Assembly: GCA_024036415.1 (NCBI GenBank)
Contig: JAMWET010005031.1
Location: 124,001 to 188,000, forward strand
Origin: Prochilodus magdalenae
Taxonomy: Eukaryota > Chordata > Actinopteri > Characiformes > Prochilodontidae
Reading direction: 5' to 3'
Length of the DNA: 64,000 bases
Every line of letters begins with the position of its first letter. Position 1 is the stretch's first letter. This document shows, piece after piece, positions 56,043 to 64,000 of this stretch. Below the pieces are notes generated by a model. It made no database searches, was not told where the DNA came from, and was given only the letters and a program-made list of their open reading frames with translations. Position numbers and translations under genes: made by a program.

Positions 56043-57472
56043 ACCCACACATTGTCCAACATGCACTTGACACGACTGCAGATATTCAGTGAGCAGTGAT
56101 GCCTTCATGAGCCATCCTGACAGCTACATGACACAGGACTACAACTGTTACAACAACTGCCCTTAACGCTACGTCAATGTCAACAACAAGACGGAGTAAG
56201 TTTGGGCAAACAGTCTTTTCTATTAGAGCTAGTCAATACTGGAATGGTCTACCAACTGAGTTACGGACATGCACAAATTATTTGAATTTTAAATATAAAC
56301 TGAAGATATGGCTGAAAGCAAACCAAATCTGTAATCATTGATATATATGTGTATATATGTGTATATGTATATATGTATGCATGTATGCATGTATGTGTGT
56401 ATGTATATATATGCATGTATGTGTCTATGTGATGTTATTGTGTGTGGGTGGTGGAGTTTTGTAAATTTCATTGAAGCTGTTGACACTGGCTTTTACAGCA
56501 ACCTGCCTAGGGACTACGGATGAAAATTAGCTTTTTAGCTAACTCCGGCACATTTACATTGATGTAGAAACTGAAATGTTGATTAATGTGCACTGTCCCT
56601 GTTAAATAAATAAAATAAAGAAATAAAGATAAAGATAAGACCGCAATGGTACAGCATCACAGCACAGTCAGAGATGTTGCTTGCCTACCAAAATGGCTAT
56701 GTGGTCTTCTTACTGGCGTAATCAAATACTACGAGTGAATGCCATTCAATCAGTGAAAGGTGGCGAATCTTGAATGTTGATAACGACTACAACTATCACA
56801 ACTAACAGGTTAAATATGTTAAATCAACTATCCTGAAAAAGACCTGAGCAATGTTTATGTGGTTTGTGCCTGTGTGTATAAACTGTTCTACATAAACATT
56901 ATTATCTATTTAGAAGCAGAATTTCAGAACATAAGCTGAGACAAAGGTGGGCTAAATATAACTGGCATAAGAATGTGTTCTGTGTCACTTTTTTGACCAA
57001 ATGAGCGTCTGATGAGCAGAAAAGATCATGGATGTTTACTTCCCTTTAGAGCCAGCAAGCTAGCAAAACACAGTATTACTGACTAGCCACGTGTGTGTCA
57101 CAGCCTTCTCAACGCCAGTGGTTAAAGACACCACTCTTTTACTGCATGAAATGACTGTTGGACAACTTTATTGGCTGTTTGAGGAATTCCTAAGCTGCTA
57201 TACTGTTTGTCTAGCTAACTGTCCGTGTAGCCACCAAGCTACATTTCAATGAGGGACTGGAAACACATGTTAGCCGCGGCTCACAGACTGTGCTAACAGA
57301 CATTCATACAAACCGCTACCATTTTAATTCGCGTTAAAGCACGAATACAATCATACGACAGAGCACAAAGACACACAATCATCACCTTAAACCTTTCCGC
57401 ATCTTTCCCAAACCGCTTAAAATCAAATTTTGCTCCGGCTCCAAGCTTCTTAAACAAGTCCACCGCGTCCAT
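49723..57472 (-). CDS. ddx52: Probable ATP-dependent RNA helicase DDX52 (Rok1), 14 coding exons
   Basis: Minus-strand coding exons are 57472-57386, 55880-55667, 55515-55358, 55228-55043, 54886-54743, 54635-54524, 53699-53627, 53467-53264, 52684-52594, 51952-51830, 50642-50492, 50371-50296, 50183-50112 and 49825-49723. All are GT/AG and in phase, giving 597 residues (human DDX52 is 599). The acidic/basic N terminus (to about 190) precedes the Q motif [14 protein letters not shown]. Then follow Walker A APTGSGKT (223-230), PTRELAS (256-262), TPNRLI, DESD (332-335, the DDX52 variant of DEAD), SAT (367-369), [21 protein letters not shown] (487-491) and HRIGRTGR (512-519). The C terminus is Lys/Arg-rich. 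The yeast counterpart Rok1 acts in the nucleolus in early 18S rRNA processing with Rrp5, and the same role is inferred here. All catalytic motifs are intact. Confidence 0.95.
50690..51829. other. DDX52 intron 10, no feature
   Basis: AT-rich intron of about 1.2 kb (51829-50643 on the minus strand) without recognisable repeat or ORF. Confidence 0.6.
52732..53085. repeat. Microsatellites in DDX52 intron 8: (CA)n and (ATT)n(ATC)n
   Basis: A (CA)n run lies at 52732-52756 and a compound ATT/ATC triplet run at about 53041-53080. Both are intronic. Confidence 0.9.
53700..54523. other. DDX52 intron 6, no feature
   Basis: Intron of about 820 bp, AT-rich. The 60-codon antisense-looking ORF near 53877-54059 has no support. 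Confidence 0.6.
55984..56040. repeat. (GA)n microsatellite in DDX52 intron 1
   Basis: A run of nearly pure GA dinucleotides about 57 bp long, preceded by a purine-rich stretch. It lies about 100 bp upstream of DDX52 exon 2 on the gene strand, where it reads as (CT)n close to the acceptor. Confidence 0.95.
56190..56620 (+). repeat. LINE 3' end fragment in DDX52 intron 1
   Basis: A short frame [17 protein letters not shown] followed by [12 protein letters not shown] is the conserved reverse-transcriptase C terminus of a fish non-LTR element (usual form WNSLP.. then FK..LK.WL). It is interrupted by an (ATGT)n-type microsatellite at about 56340-56415, then the 3' UTR ends with GTCCCTGTTAAATAAATAAA. 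Confidence 0.75.
56621..57385. other. Proximal DDX52 intron 1, no feature
   Basis: No repeat or ORF recognised. Confidence 0.5.
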
Positions 57473-58726
57473 TGAAGCACGATACAGACGGAAGGCTAAA
57501 GGCCTAACTAATCGATTCCAGAGTCTTGCTTACTAGCAGCTCGACGATTGATTATTAGGTGTTTTGATGTTCCCCTGGTGTCCACGTGGGTGCACTGCTT
57601 TCTCATTTTTCAAGGGCACAACAAACGAAGCAGCACTTTCTGGGTTTTGAGCTGGGAAATCGCTTGTACATCGGTTGTGGACAAAATAAGTCAAACAGCA
57701 ACATTGAATTTTTGTTGCTTGGGTGTCTGCCCTGAGATGGTGTATCAGAATTGGTGACTCTGGGTCAAGCAGACGTAGAGTAGATGGGAATGCACTTTCC
57801 TATACCATTCATTTTTTATGAGAAAAAAAATATGGAAAAATTAGTTGCTATGCAAAACCTGTACATCCAATCAATATGAGTATATGAGTACTCCAGTCCA
57901 GATCAGACCGAACATTTTGGAATTGAAACTGTGTCAATATATAAACTGCGGGACTAGTTAGCAGGAACATGTGTATCAAGGAGAAGGAAAAGAAGATGGA
58001 AAGTAGAAGATAAAGATGAAAAAGAAAAGGAAGAAGAAGACGAAGAAGAAGATAGAGGTTAATGAAGAAGAAGAACATGAAGGAAAAGAAAAAAAATGAA
58101 GAAGAAAAGGTTCTGCCTGCCACCAAAAATTAGACCCTTGTAAGAACTGAAAGTGCAAACAACAGGTTTTCTCTCTGCCCTCATCTCTGACTCTGCATTA
58201 CTGAAAGTCTATTAAAGACTGGTGGACTGAGAGACACTAGAGTCTCTTCACACTGAGCTGATTAAGAGTCCTGTTCCAGAAATGATAATAGGACATTAGA
58301 GCCATAATAAATCATGCTACTGTTACTCTCCATATTTAAGTACAACTGAAGGTAAATACTCTAGTACTGTTACTCCACTGGAGGTCTAAAGGGAGGAATA
58401 TCTACTTTTATTAGAGTAATATTTTACCTTGGGGACGCTTTAACTACATTAACTCTACTGACTATAGTATTTAAGGCAAGGAGGAAAAAACAGCCTGATT
58501 AATTCTAAAGGATAAAATGAGTTTAATAATGGCTGTGTAAATATTATTATGGCTGGTTTTGGTACATAGACCCAAAGAAACACTATTAATGGACATCTGG
58601 GGACAAAATGTTCAAGACAAATATAGGATATGGGCCCTTTAACATTTGAATTTGGGAGGGACAACTGTTATTCAGCCATGGGATTGGACCTACCCCCTAG
58701 AGCTCTACACATAAGTTGAAAAACCT
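57473..58726. other. Intergenic region between divergent DDX52 and TLR genes
   Basis: It holds the DDX52 5' UTR/promoter (from 57473) and a purine-rich GAA/GAAGAA tract at about 57985-58110. No ORF is supported. Confidence 0.55.
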
Positions 58727-58736
58727 TTTCACTTCC
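58727..58736 (-). promoter_or_regulatory. Ets/IRF composite (EICE-type) site upstream of the TLR
   Basis: The minus strand reads GGAAGTGAAA, an exact match to the PU.1-IRF composite consensus GGAANNGAAA. It lies in or just before the proposed non-coding exon 1 that ends at 58772 with donor GTATGT. PU.1 and IRF4/8 act through such sites in myeloid and B cells, fitting an innate receptor. One short motif can arise by chance. Confidence 0.4.
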
Positions 58737-58750
58737 TTGCTGAGGACCAA

Positions 58751-59389
58751 ATGGAGAGGTATCGAGCAGAAGGTATGTGATCAGTTAATGTGTCTTTACC
58801 TCTTACTGCAACTGCCAGTGATCATGATGTTAGTATAAGCCTAGCTGTCAATAATTTACAACAAATACATATATAAATTGCTGCCACTATGTGACACGAG
58901 AATATACTCACAATATAGAAATTCTGATTGCATCTGTGTTTAGTGTTAATTGTTGTGTTAACTGTTAAAACGGTGTTTGTTTAATATAACCATGAGCAAT
59001 TAAAGTAAGGAATGCGGTTATTGGGTCTAATTCAGCTCCACACTTTCTGTTATGTGAAAGTTAGATGTTGGGGCGTTTCTGGAAGCGATGAAATTGCAAA
59101 AAAGTGGAATATTGCATGCAAGGATGTGCGTGTGGAAGCACAGCTTCCTAAATTTGCTAACTTCTCCTATTATGAGGACAGATGTTGTTGTAAGAGACAA
59201 TGAGCTCATGTGTGTCACGTTTCAGATGCATTTTTGTGGCTACTTATTGTTATTAATATCACTATGCTTTTCAATATTAACATGTTGGCACTTTTGTTTT
59301 TCAGACTAGGTGGGCTCTCGTCTATGTCCTCAAATCTGCTGGACCTGATGTGGTTAGAAAAGCAGAACTATTTAAGAAGGAGCCCTTAA
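58751..59389 (+). promoter_or_regulatory. Spliced 5' leader of the TLR with two short upstream ORFs
   Basis: Exon 1 ends at 58772 (GCAGAAG then GTATGT) and exon 2 starts at 59305 after TTTTTCAG. An upstream ATG at 58751 reads MERYRAED across the junction and stops at TAG in exon 2. A second uORF at 59324-59389 encodes MSSNLLDLMWLEKQNYLRRS then P and a stop. Both end before the main ATG at 59417, so they could lower translation. The exon structure is inferred from splice consensus. Confidence 0.45.
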
Positions 59390-59416
59390 GCAGAGGCTCC
59401 AGGACCAACCTCAGGA

Positions 59417-62317
59417 ATGGCAGCAACTCCTGGAAAATGTCCAGCCATAAGCATACCACATGCTGCTTTCTCATTATGCATCCTAATTGTCCACGTTGGC
59501 GCCTTTTCGCTACAGAACTGCACTGTTCGAGGTGCACTCAATGACACCACTCGGTTAAACGTCCTGTGCTACAATATGCACTTTCTCAGGGTTCCTGCAC
59601 CAATACCCAACAATGCCAAATATTTAGACCTTTGCTGCAACTTCATTACAGAGATCCAAGTCAAAGACTTCGAGGACATGCGGAACTTGAGGTTCCTGAA
59701 CTTATCGAACAACCGCATCTCACAGATACAAGAAGGTACCATGGCACATTTCCCCAATTTGACCAGTCTCAACATCTCCGACAACAAGTTGAAAAGATTG
59801 TCAGGAGGCCTCCTGCAGGGGCTGACCGAGCTGCGGGAGCTACGCCTTGATGGTAACAAAATTGAAGTCATTGACCAAGATGCTTTCAGTAGCCTTTCTA
59901 GTTTAAAGATGTTGAACCTCTCAAAAAATAACCTGCAGCAGATCGACAGAGTCCGACCTGTGCTTTCATCACCAAGTCTGGTGGACTTACTGATTGGGGC
60001 CAATGGTTTTGACACATTCAACTCATGTGACCTCTCCAGGACATCCCTGACACTGAAACGAATAGATGTTTCCCAAAATCCCTTGACTACTTTCCAAATA
60101 ACGGACAACATTTTCCCAGTTTTAGACTACCTTGATATGTCATACTGCGGTCAAAACAGAACCCTAACGTGGAACATCGCAGATAAGGCCTTCCTGAATT
60201 CAGTAAGAACACTTAACCTGAGCGGGGTCCACATGCCAGCGGAGAGCATAGCCACAATTCTTCAGAACTCGTCTTGGGCTTCGCTGTATAAGCTACGATT
60301 AAGTGAAATCAAGACTGTGACGGTTGAGGCTCTGCTCCAGGCTGCATGCTCCCCTGAGCTTAACGTACTGCGCCTGAAGGGCAACAAAATCTCATCGCTG
60401 AGTGATAATATGTTTGAACGCTGCTTTAACTTGACAGAGCTAGAGATATCCCAGAACGAAATATCTCATGTCTCTGCACCTGTCTTTAAAGGCCTAACAC
60501 GCCTGAGGAAACTTCAGCTACAATACAACAAACTGACCCAGGTCAAGAACGCCTTTCAAATGCTCCCAACACTTGAGTTTGTGGACCTGAGTATAAACAG
60601 AATCCGGCGACTAAACTGTTCCGACTTTGCCAACTTAACCCGGCTGACTCAACTCTACTTGTATGGCAACAAGATTTCGGAGATCCGATCCTGCCTGTTC
60701 AAAGATTTGCAGAATCTAAAAGTCCTGAAGCTGGGAACTAATCAGTTGCTGACTCTTGAAGGTGCTTTCCAAAATGGCCCACGTTCCTTGAGGGTGCTAC
60801 AAGTGTCCTACAATAAGTTAAGCGCAGTCAAGAGCGGGATCTTCAAGAGCTTGTCTAATCTTAGAGTCTTGGACCTTTCCAACAATCAGATTTCCATGAT
60901 CGAAGATCATGCTTTCACAGGGCTCACAAACCTGGTCAGTTTACATCTTTCTGCAAACAGAATAAAAAAAGGAACGATCAAAGACCCAGCAGTCTTCTCA
61001 GGCGTGGCAAATTTGAAACGTCTGGAGCTGCACAGCAATTTCATTCATTATGAGGAGGCGAAGCTACAGACGCCTCCTTTTGTACATTTAAGGTCACTGA
61101 AAACTCTCACCATTCATAGTCAACATAAAGGCATTACGAAACTGCCTTCCAACCTGCTTCAAGGTTTAACGTCCTTGCAAATGTTCTACGGTGGAAGCAT
61201 GAACCTTCAGTACCTGCATCCCGATACATTCAACTCCACCCCTAAGCTTCAATATTTGGACCTCACAAAGAATTCATTCGGAAATGAGAATTCCATCTCT
61301 GCAGAGGTTTTCCAGCCGATACCGCATCTGAGCAAACTCATCTTCAAAAGGGCTGAGCTCCATTCCCTCAATTTCCTGTTGAAGGCAAACCTTTCCAGGT
61401 TGTTGGTCTTAAAGGCTTCTGGTAATACACTAGACGTCATCAACAAGACATTAATCCTGTCTCTGCCTCGGCTGAACTTGCTTGACCTGACACAGAACAC
61501 CTTCACCTGTGACTGCAGCAATGCCTTTTTCATTGACTGGGCGATGACGAACAACATTACGCAGGTTGTCTACCTGAGCAAGTACACTTGCAGCTACCCA
61601 CCTTCGCTAAGAGGTAGGAAGCTTGCAGAGCTCAATATCGACTCGTGTAACGTGAACGTGGACCTCATCTGCTTTATCTGCAGCTCTACCGTTGTCATCA
61701 TCACCCTTTTGGTCTCTTTCATCTATCACTTCCTGTACTGGCAAATGATCTACGCATACTACCTATTCCTCGCCTTCCTGTACGACAGCAAGAGGAGACA
61801 GACGCACCATCAGCATGGGTTCCAGTATGATGCCTTTATCTCCTACAATGCCCAAGATGAAGCTTGGGTTGTGGAGGAACTAGTACCCAATCTGGAGGAT
61901 AAGCAGGGCTGGAGACTGTGTCTGCACCACAGGGACTTTGAGCCAGGTAGACCCATCATAGACAACATCATGGATGGAATATACAGCAGTCGTAAGACCA
62001 TTTGCTTGATTACCCACAATTACTTGCGGAGCACCTGGTGTTCCAAAGAAATCCAAATGGCTAACTTCAGACTCTTTCAAGATCAGAAGGATGTGCTGAT
62101 CCTGGTATTCTTGGAGGACATTCCTTCCTGCCATCTCTCTCCTTACTATCAAATCCGGAAGCTGGTGAAGAAGAAGACCTACCTTAAATGGCCCAAACCT
62201 GGAGAAGATACCAGGGTCTTCTGGCAGAAACTGAAACTGGCTTTAGAGACTAAGGAAGACGAGCAGAGCTTGATTCTCTCTGGAGAGGAGACCGGTTTCA
62301 CAGCAAGGCTCCGGTAG
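59417..62317 (+). CDS. Toll-like receptor, TLR11 family (fish TLR13/21/22-like), intact
   Basis: A single uninterrupted coding exon of 966 codons. The start ATG has a purine at -3 and G at +4. Residues 1-30 include a hydrophobic signal segment (AFSLCILIVHVGAF). Residues from about 55 to 690 are leucine-rich repeats (LxxLxLxxNxI, for example LRFLNLSNNRI, LRVLDLSNNQI). A C-terminal cap with TFTCDCSNAFF and later Cys residues follows. A membrane segment lies at about 749-775 (LICFICSSTVVIITLLVSFI). The TIR domain starts at about 802 (FQYDAFISYN, box 1), has the BB loop RDFEPGRPIIDNI (box 2) with the Pro needed for MyD88-type signalling, and box 3 around the FWQKL stretch. The TIR best fits TLR22/TLR13/TLR21, receptors for nucleic acids in fish and mouse. 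Which orthologue it is cannot be decided by eye. Confidence 0.95.
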   Translation: MAATPGKCPAISIPHAAFSLCILIVHVGAFSLQNCTVRGALNDTTRLNVLCYNMHFLRVPAPIPNNAKYLDLCCNFITEIQVKDFEDMRNLRFLNLSNNRISQIQEGTMAHFPNLTSLNISDNKLKRLSGGLLQGLTELRELRLDGNKIEVIDQDAFSSLSSLKMLNLSKNNLQQIDRVRPVLSSPSLVDLLIGANGFDTFNSCDLSRTSLTLKRIDVSQNPLTTFQITDNIFPVLDYLDMSYCGQNRTLTWNIADKAFLNSVRTLNLSGVHMPAESIATILQNSSWASLYKLRLSEIKTVTVEALLQAACSPELNVLRLKGNKISSLSDNMFERCFNLTELEISQNEISHVSAPVFKGLTRLRKLQLQYNKLTQVKNAFQMLPTLEFVDLSINRIRRLNCSDFANLTRLTQLYLYGNKISEIRSCLFKDLQNLKVLKLGTNQLLTLEGAFQNGPRSLRVLQVSYNKLSAVKSGIFKSLSNLRVLDLSNNQISMIEDHAFTGLTNLVSLHLSANRIKKGTIKDPAVFSGVANLKRLELHSNFIHYEEAKLQTPPFVHLRSLKTLTIHSQHKGITKLPSNLLQGLTSLQMFYGGSMNLQYLHPDTFNSTPKLQYLDLTKNSFGNENSISAEVFQPIPHLSKLIFKRAELHSLNFLLKANLSRLLVLKASGNTLDVINKTLILSLPRLNLLDLTQNTFTCDCSNAFFIDWAMTNNITQVVYLSKYTCSYPPSLRGRKLAELNIDSCNVNVDLICFICSSTVVIITLLVSFIYHFLYWQMIYAYYLFLAFLYDSKRRQTHHQHGFQYDAFISYNAQDEAWVVEELVPNLEDKQGWRLCLHHRDFEPGRPIIDNIMDGIYSSRKTICLITHNYLRSTWCSKEIQMANFRLFQDQKDVLILVFLEDIPSCHLSPYYQIRKLVKKKTYLKWPKPGEDTRVFWQKLKLALETKEDEQSLILSGEETGFTARLR

Positions 62318-63588
62318 TATGAAGGTAACCGTTCATCTGTCAAGCATCAGCTCTCTGTGTCTGTGATGGGTGAGATGTAAGAGCATGTTCTGAAACACTG
62401 TCTCATTGTTTTAGGGATGAAGAAGAGGAGTAACGGGTGGTGTGAAAGGAGCCGGCTTGCTGTTTATTCCTTAAAGACAGGCCTCTACAGTTTCTGCCTC
62501 GCTGTGACCTCTACTGACCTCCTCTCAGCATGACTCCCCCCCTCGGTATAGTAGGTGTTATAACTTCACTCTGTGTATTGCTAGAGAACACAGGAGAAGA
62601 CTCTCATCACTGACTGAACTGCTGTACAAACAACCTGCTAGATGCCAAGGAGGGGCCAAAATGAGAGATACAGCCTTTCCTGCAAGCCTTTAGAATTTTG
62701 CAACATGCAGATTCACAATTTTCGGCTTCCACCATTAACTGAACTGTCATTGTTCTGTCAAACTCGCTGTCCTACTGTAGCGTACGCTTATAGGCTAGGC
62801 AGCTCCCTATGTAAACCTATCACTAGGATATGTTAACAGCCTACATGACGGAACTCTGGCAATTTATTCAAACATGTACCTTATAAAATGGTTCACATCT
62901 CAACGACGCCATGCTGAGAGTATAACAGACCTTATCCTTATAGAGCAACTTAACAAGTCGTTATTGTTCACAGTAGTGGTAATAGGAACCAGACGTCTGA
63001 AGAGTTTAACTCCAATCCATAGTGCAGGGTGGAGTGATACATGAAGGGTGCTTTAAGGAAAAGTAGTCCCCAAAGAAAACATATTATATTTACCATCGGT
63101 ATTACATTTAAAACCTCAGAAGGTCCATTGATGGTTTTGGATCAAACATACCATGGCTATATTTGCAGTGTATATATTGGGATACCTGGTTCCCATCACC
63201 ATCACTGTAAAGAAATTTGCAAGTTTCCCAGCATATGACTCATTTCACATCAAACCACGCTATATATATCACTTTATTTCTCAGCCACTTAACTATGCAC
63301 CGGACGTTTGGTGGAGTTAAAAACACCAACCAAGTTACTATACTATACAAATTTGGCATTCCAAGAAGCACCGCTTGATTATATGGTGAATAGAATTATT
63401 GGACCTACAGAATGAGAGGGCCATGAGTCTTAAAGGAGCTGTGTGGAAGATTTAGGGGGAGGAACATACTTATATAGACTATAATCACCTACAATTCATT
63501 CTGTTATCGTTAGCTGAGAATGGGCCCTTCATATCTACATATCGTCAGACGTCTTTTATGGAGGCTGCCATGTGGTACAGGAATAAAT
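62318..63588. other. TLR 3' untranslated and downstream region
   Basis: No further gene. An unnamed-repeat copy occupies about 62880-63260. I see no AATAAA signal close to the stop, so the transcript end is unknown. Confidence 0.5.
62880..63260. repeat. Unnamed interspersed repeat, copy 3
   Basis: GTAATAGGAACCAGACGTCT with GAAGAGTTTAACTCC matches 9455-9490 and 10360-10395. CACATCAAACCAC near 63247 and GGTTCCCATCACCAT match 10900-10985, in the same order. Confidence 0.6.
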
Positions 63589-63682
63589 GGAGTTTGTGGA
63601 CCTAAGTAGAAACAGAATTCGTTGGCAAACTGGTTCTGACTTTGCCAAATTGACCCAGCTGACTAACCTCTACTTGTACGGC
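63589..63682 (+). pseudogene. Orphan fragment of a TLR leucine-rich repeat region
   Basis: The 94 bp align without gaps to 60575-60668 of the TLR gene above at roughly 80% identity by eye (FVDLSRNRIR, then LYLYG). A stop follows directly (TAG after GCATG). Neither side continues the match. It is most simply a scrap of a diverged tandem TLR paralogue or of a processed copy. Confidence 0.82.
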
Positions 63683-64000
63683 ATGTAGTACAGCAATGAA
63701 TGGACAAACAACCCGCTGGCTGTAGAGAGTGGCTTTAGCACTCATACACTATGACAGCAGCTTGAATATGGTGGCACTGTAGAGCTGCCTGGAAGACAAC
63801 TACCCTTCTACCCTTGTAGAAATTCCTATAGTAGCCCATGTATCTCTAGCTCCATGTGCAGAACTCCAGGTAGGGTTATTAGTCCTTATCCTTATTAAAC
63901 GAGTCAGCTTCTGATTTGCCAGCTGCTTGTTCACATTTTCCTGTTCCACCTTAAATGGTGCAGCGGTTACTGCAACACCTCAGCTGCCACAACGTAGCAC
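63683..64000. other. Window end, beginning of the tandem-module repeat family
   Basis: At 63942-63985 TGTTCCACCTTAAATGGTGCA resembles the start of the stretch at 25239-25260 and 26747-26770. This suggests that the 24.7-27.9 kb module contains a dispersed repeat. Nothing else recognised. Confidence 0.45.

Noticed and set aside
59569..60111. 180-codon minus ORF
   Set aside because: Antisense shadow of the TLR coding exon.

Overview
This is vertebrate nuclear DNA, almost certainly from a teleost fish and most likely an otophysan (characin, catfish or knifefish group). The protein-coding genes are split into short exons with GT/AG borders. The spaces between them are filled with fish-type Tc1-like and hAT DNA transposons, tRNA-derived SINEs, LINE fragments and many microsatellites. 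The species call is inference from repeat style; no database was searched.

Three genes are well supported. (1) A TRAF4 orthologue on the + strand, 8816-22331, has 7 coding exons that join in phase to 478 residues (RING, TRAF zinc fingers, MATH domain). (2) A DDX52/Rok1-type DEAD-box RNA helicase on the - strand, 57472-49723, has 14 coding exons that join to 597 residues. (3) An intact Toll-like receptor of the fish TLR11/13/21/22 group on the + strand, 59417-62317, has 966 residues in one coding exon after a non-coding first exon with two short upstream ORFs. DDX52 and the TLR are divergent, about 1.3 kb apart. A fourth, small spliced gene of unknown function is proposed on the - strand, 48012-44469. 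Exon-like ORFs near 39.4-42.3 kb remain unresolved.

Layout: 0-8.5 kb holds transposons and a large minisatellite lying inside a hAT element. 8.6-23.3 kb is TRAF4, whose 7 kb intron 1 and 3.4 kb intron 4 are full of old repeats, including a hAT nested in a Tc1 element with a perfect 8-bp target duplication. 23.5-28 kb holds LINE and Tc1 debris and a locally tandem-duplicated 1.4-1.5 kb module carrying a SINE. 28-39 kb is gene-poor, with a decayed LINE reverse transcriptase and a long-TIR Tc1 copy. 39.5-48 kb holds the proposed small gene, a duplicated Tc1-bearing segment and a foldback element. 48.9-57.5 kb is DDX52. 58.7-62.3 kb is the TLR, followed by a 94-bp orphan TLR-like LRR fragment at 63.6 kb.

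TRAF4 and Toll receptors meet in innate signalling (TRAF4 is known as a negative modulator of TLR signalling), but nothing here shows that the neighbourhood is functional. I see no clearly new biological system. The most useful leads are the hAT-borne minisatellite with higher-order structure, the orphan TLR fragment, the small unknown gene, the uORFs and PU.1/IRF-type site of the TLR, and the tandem module with indel-biased divergence.
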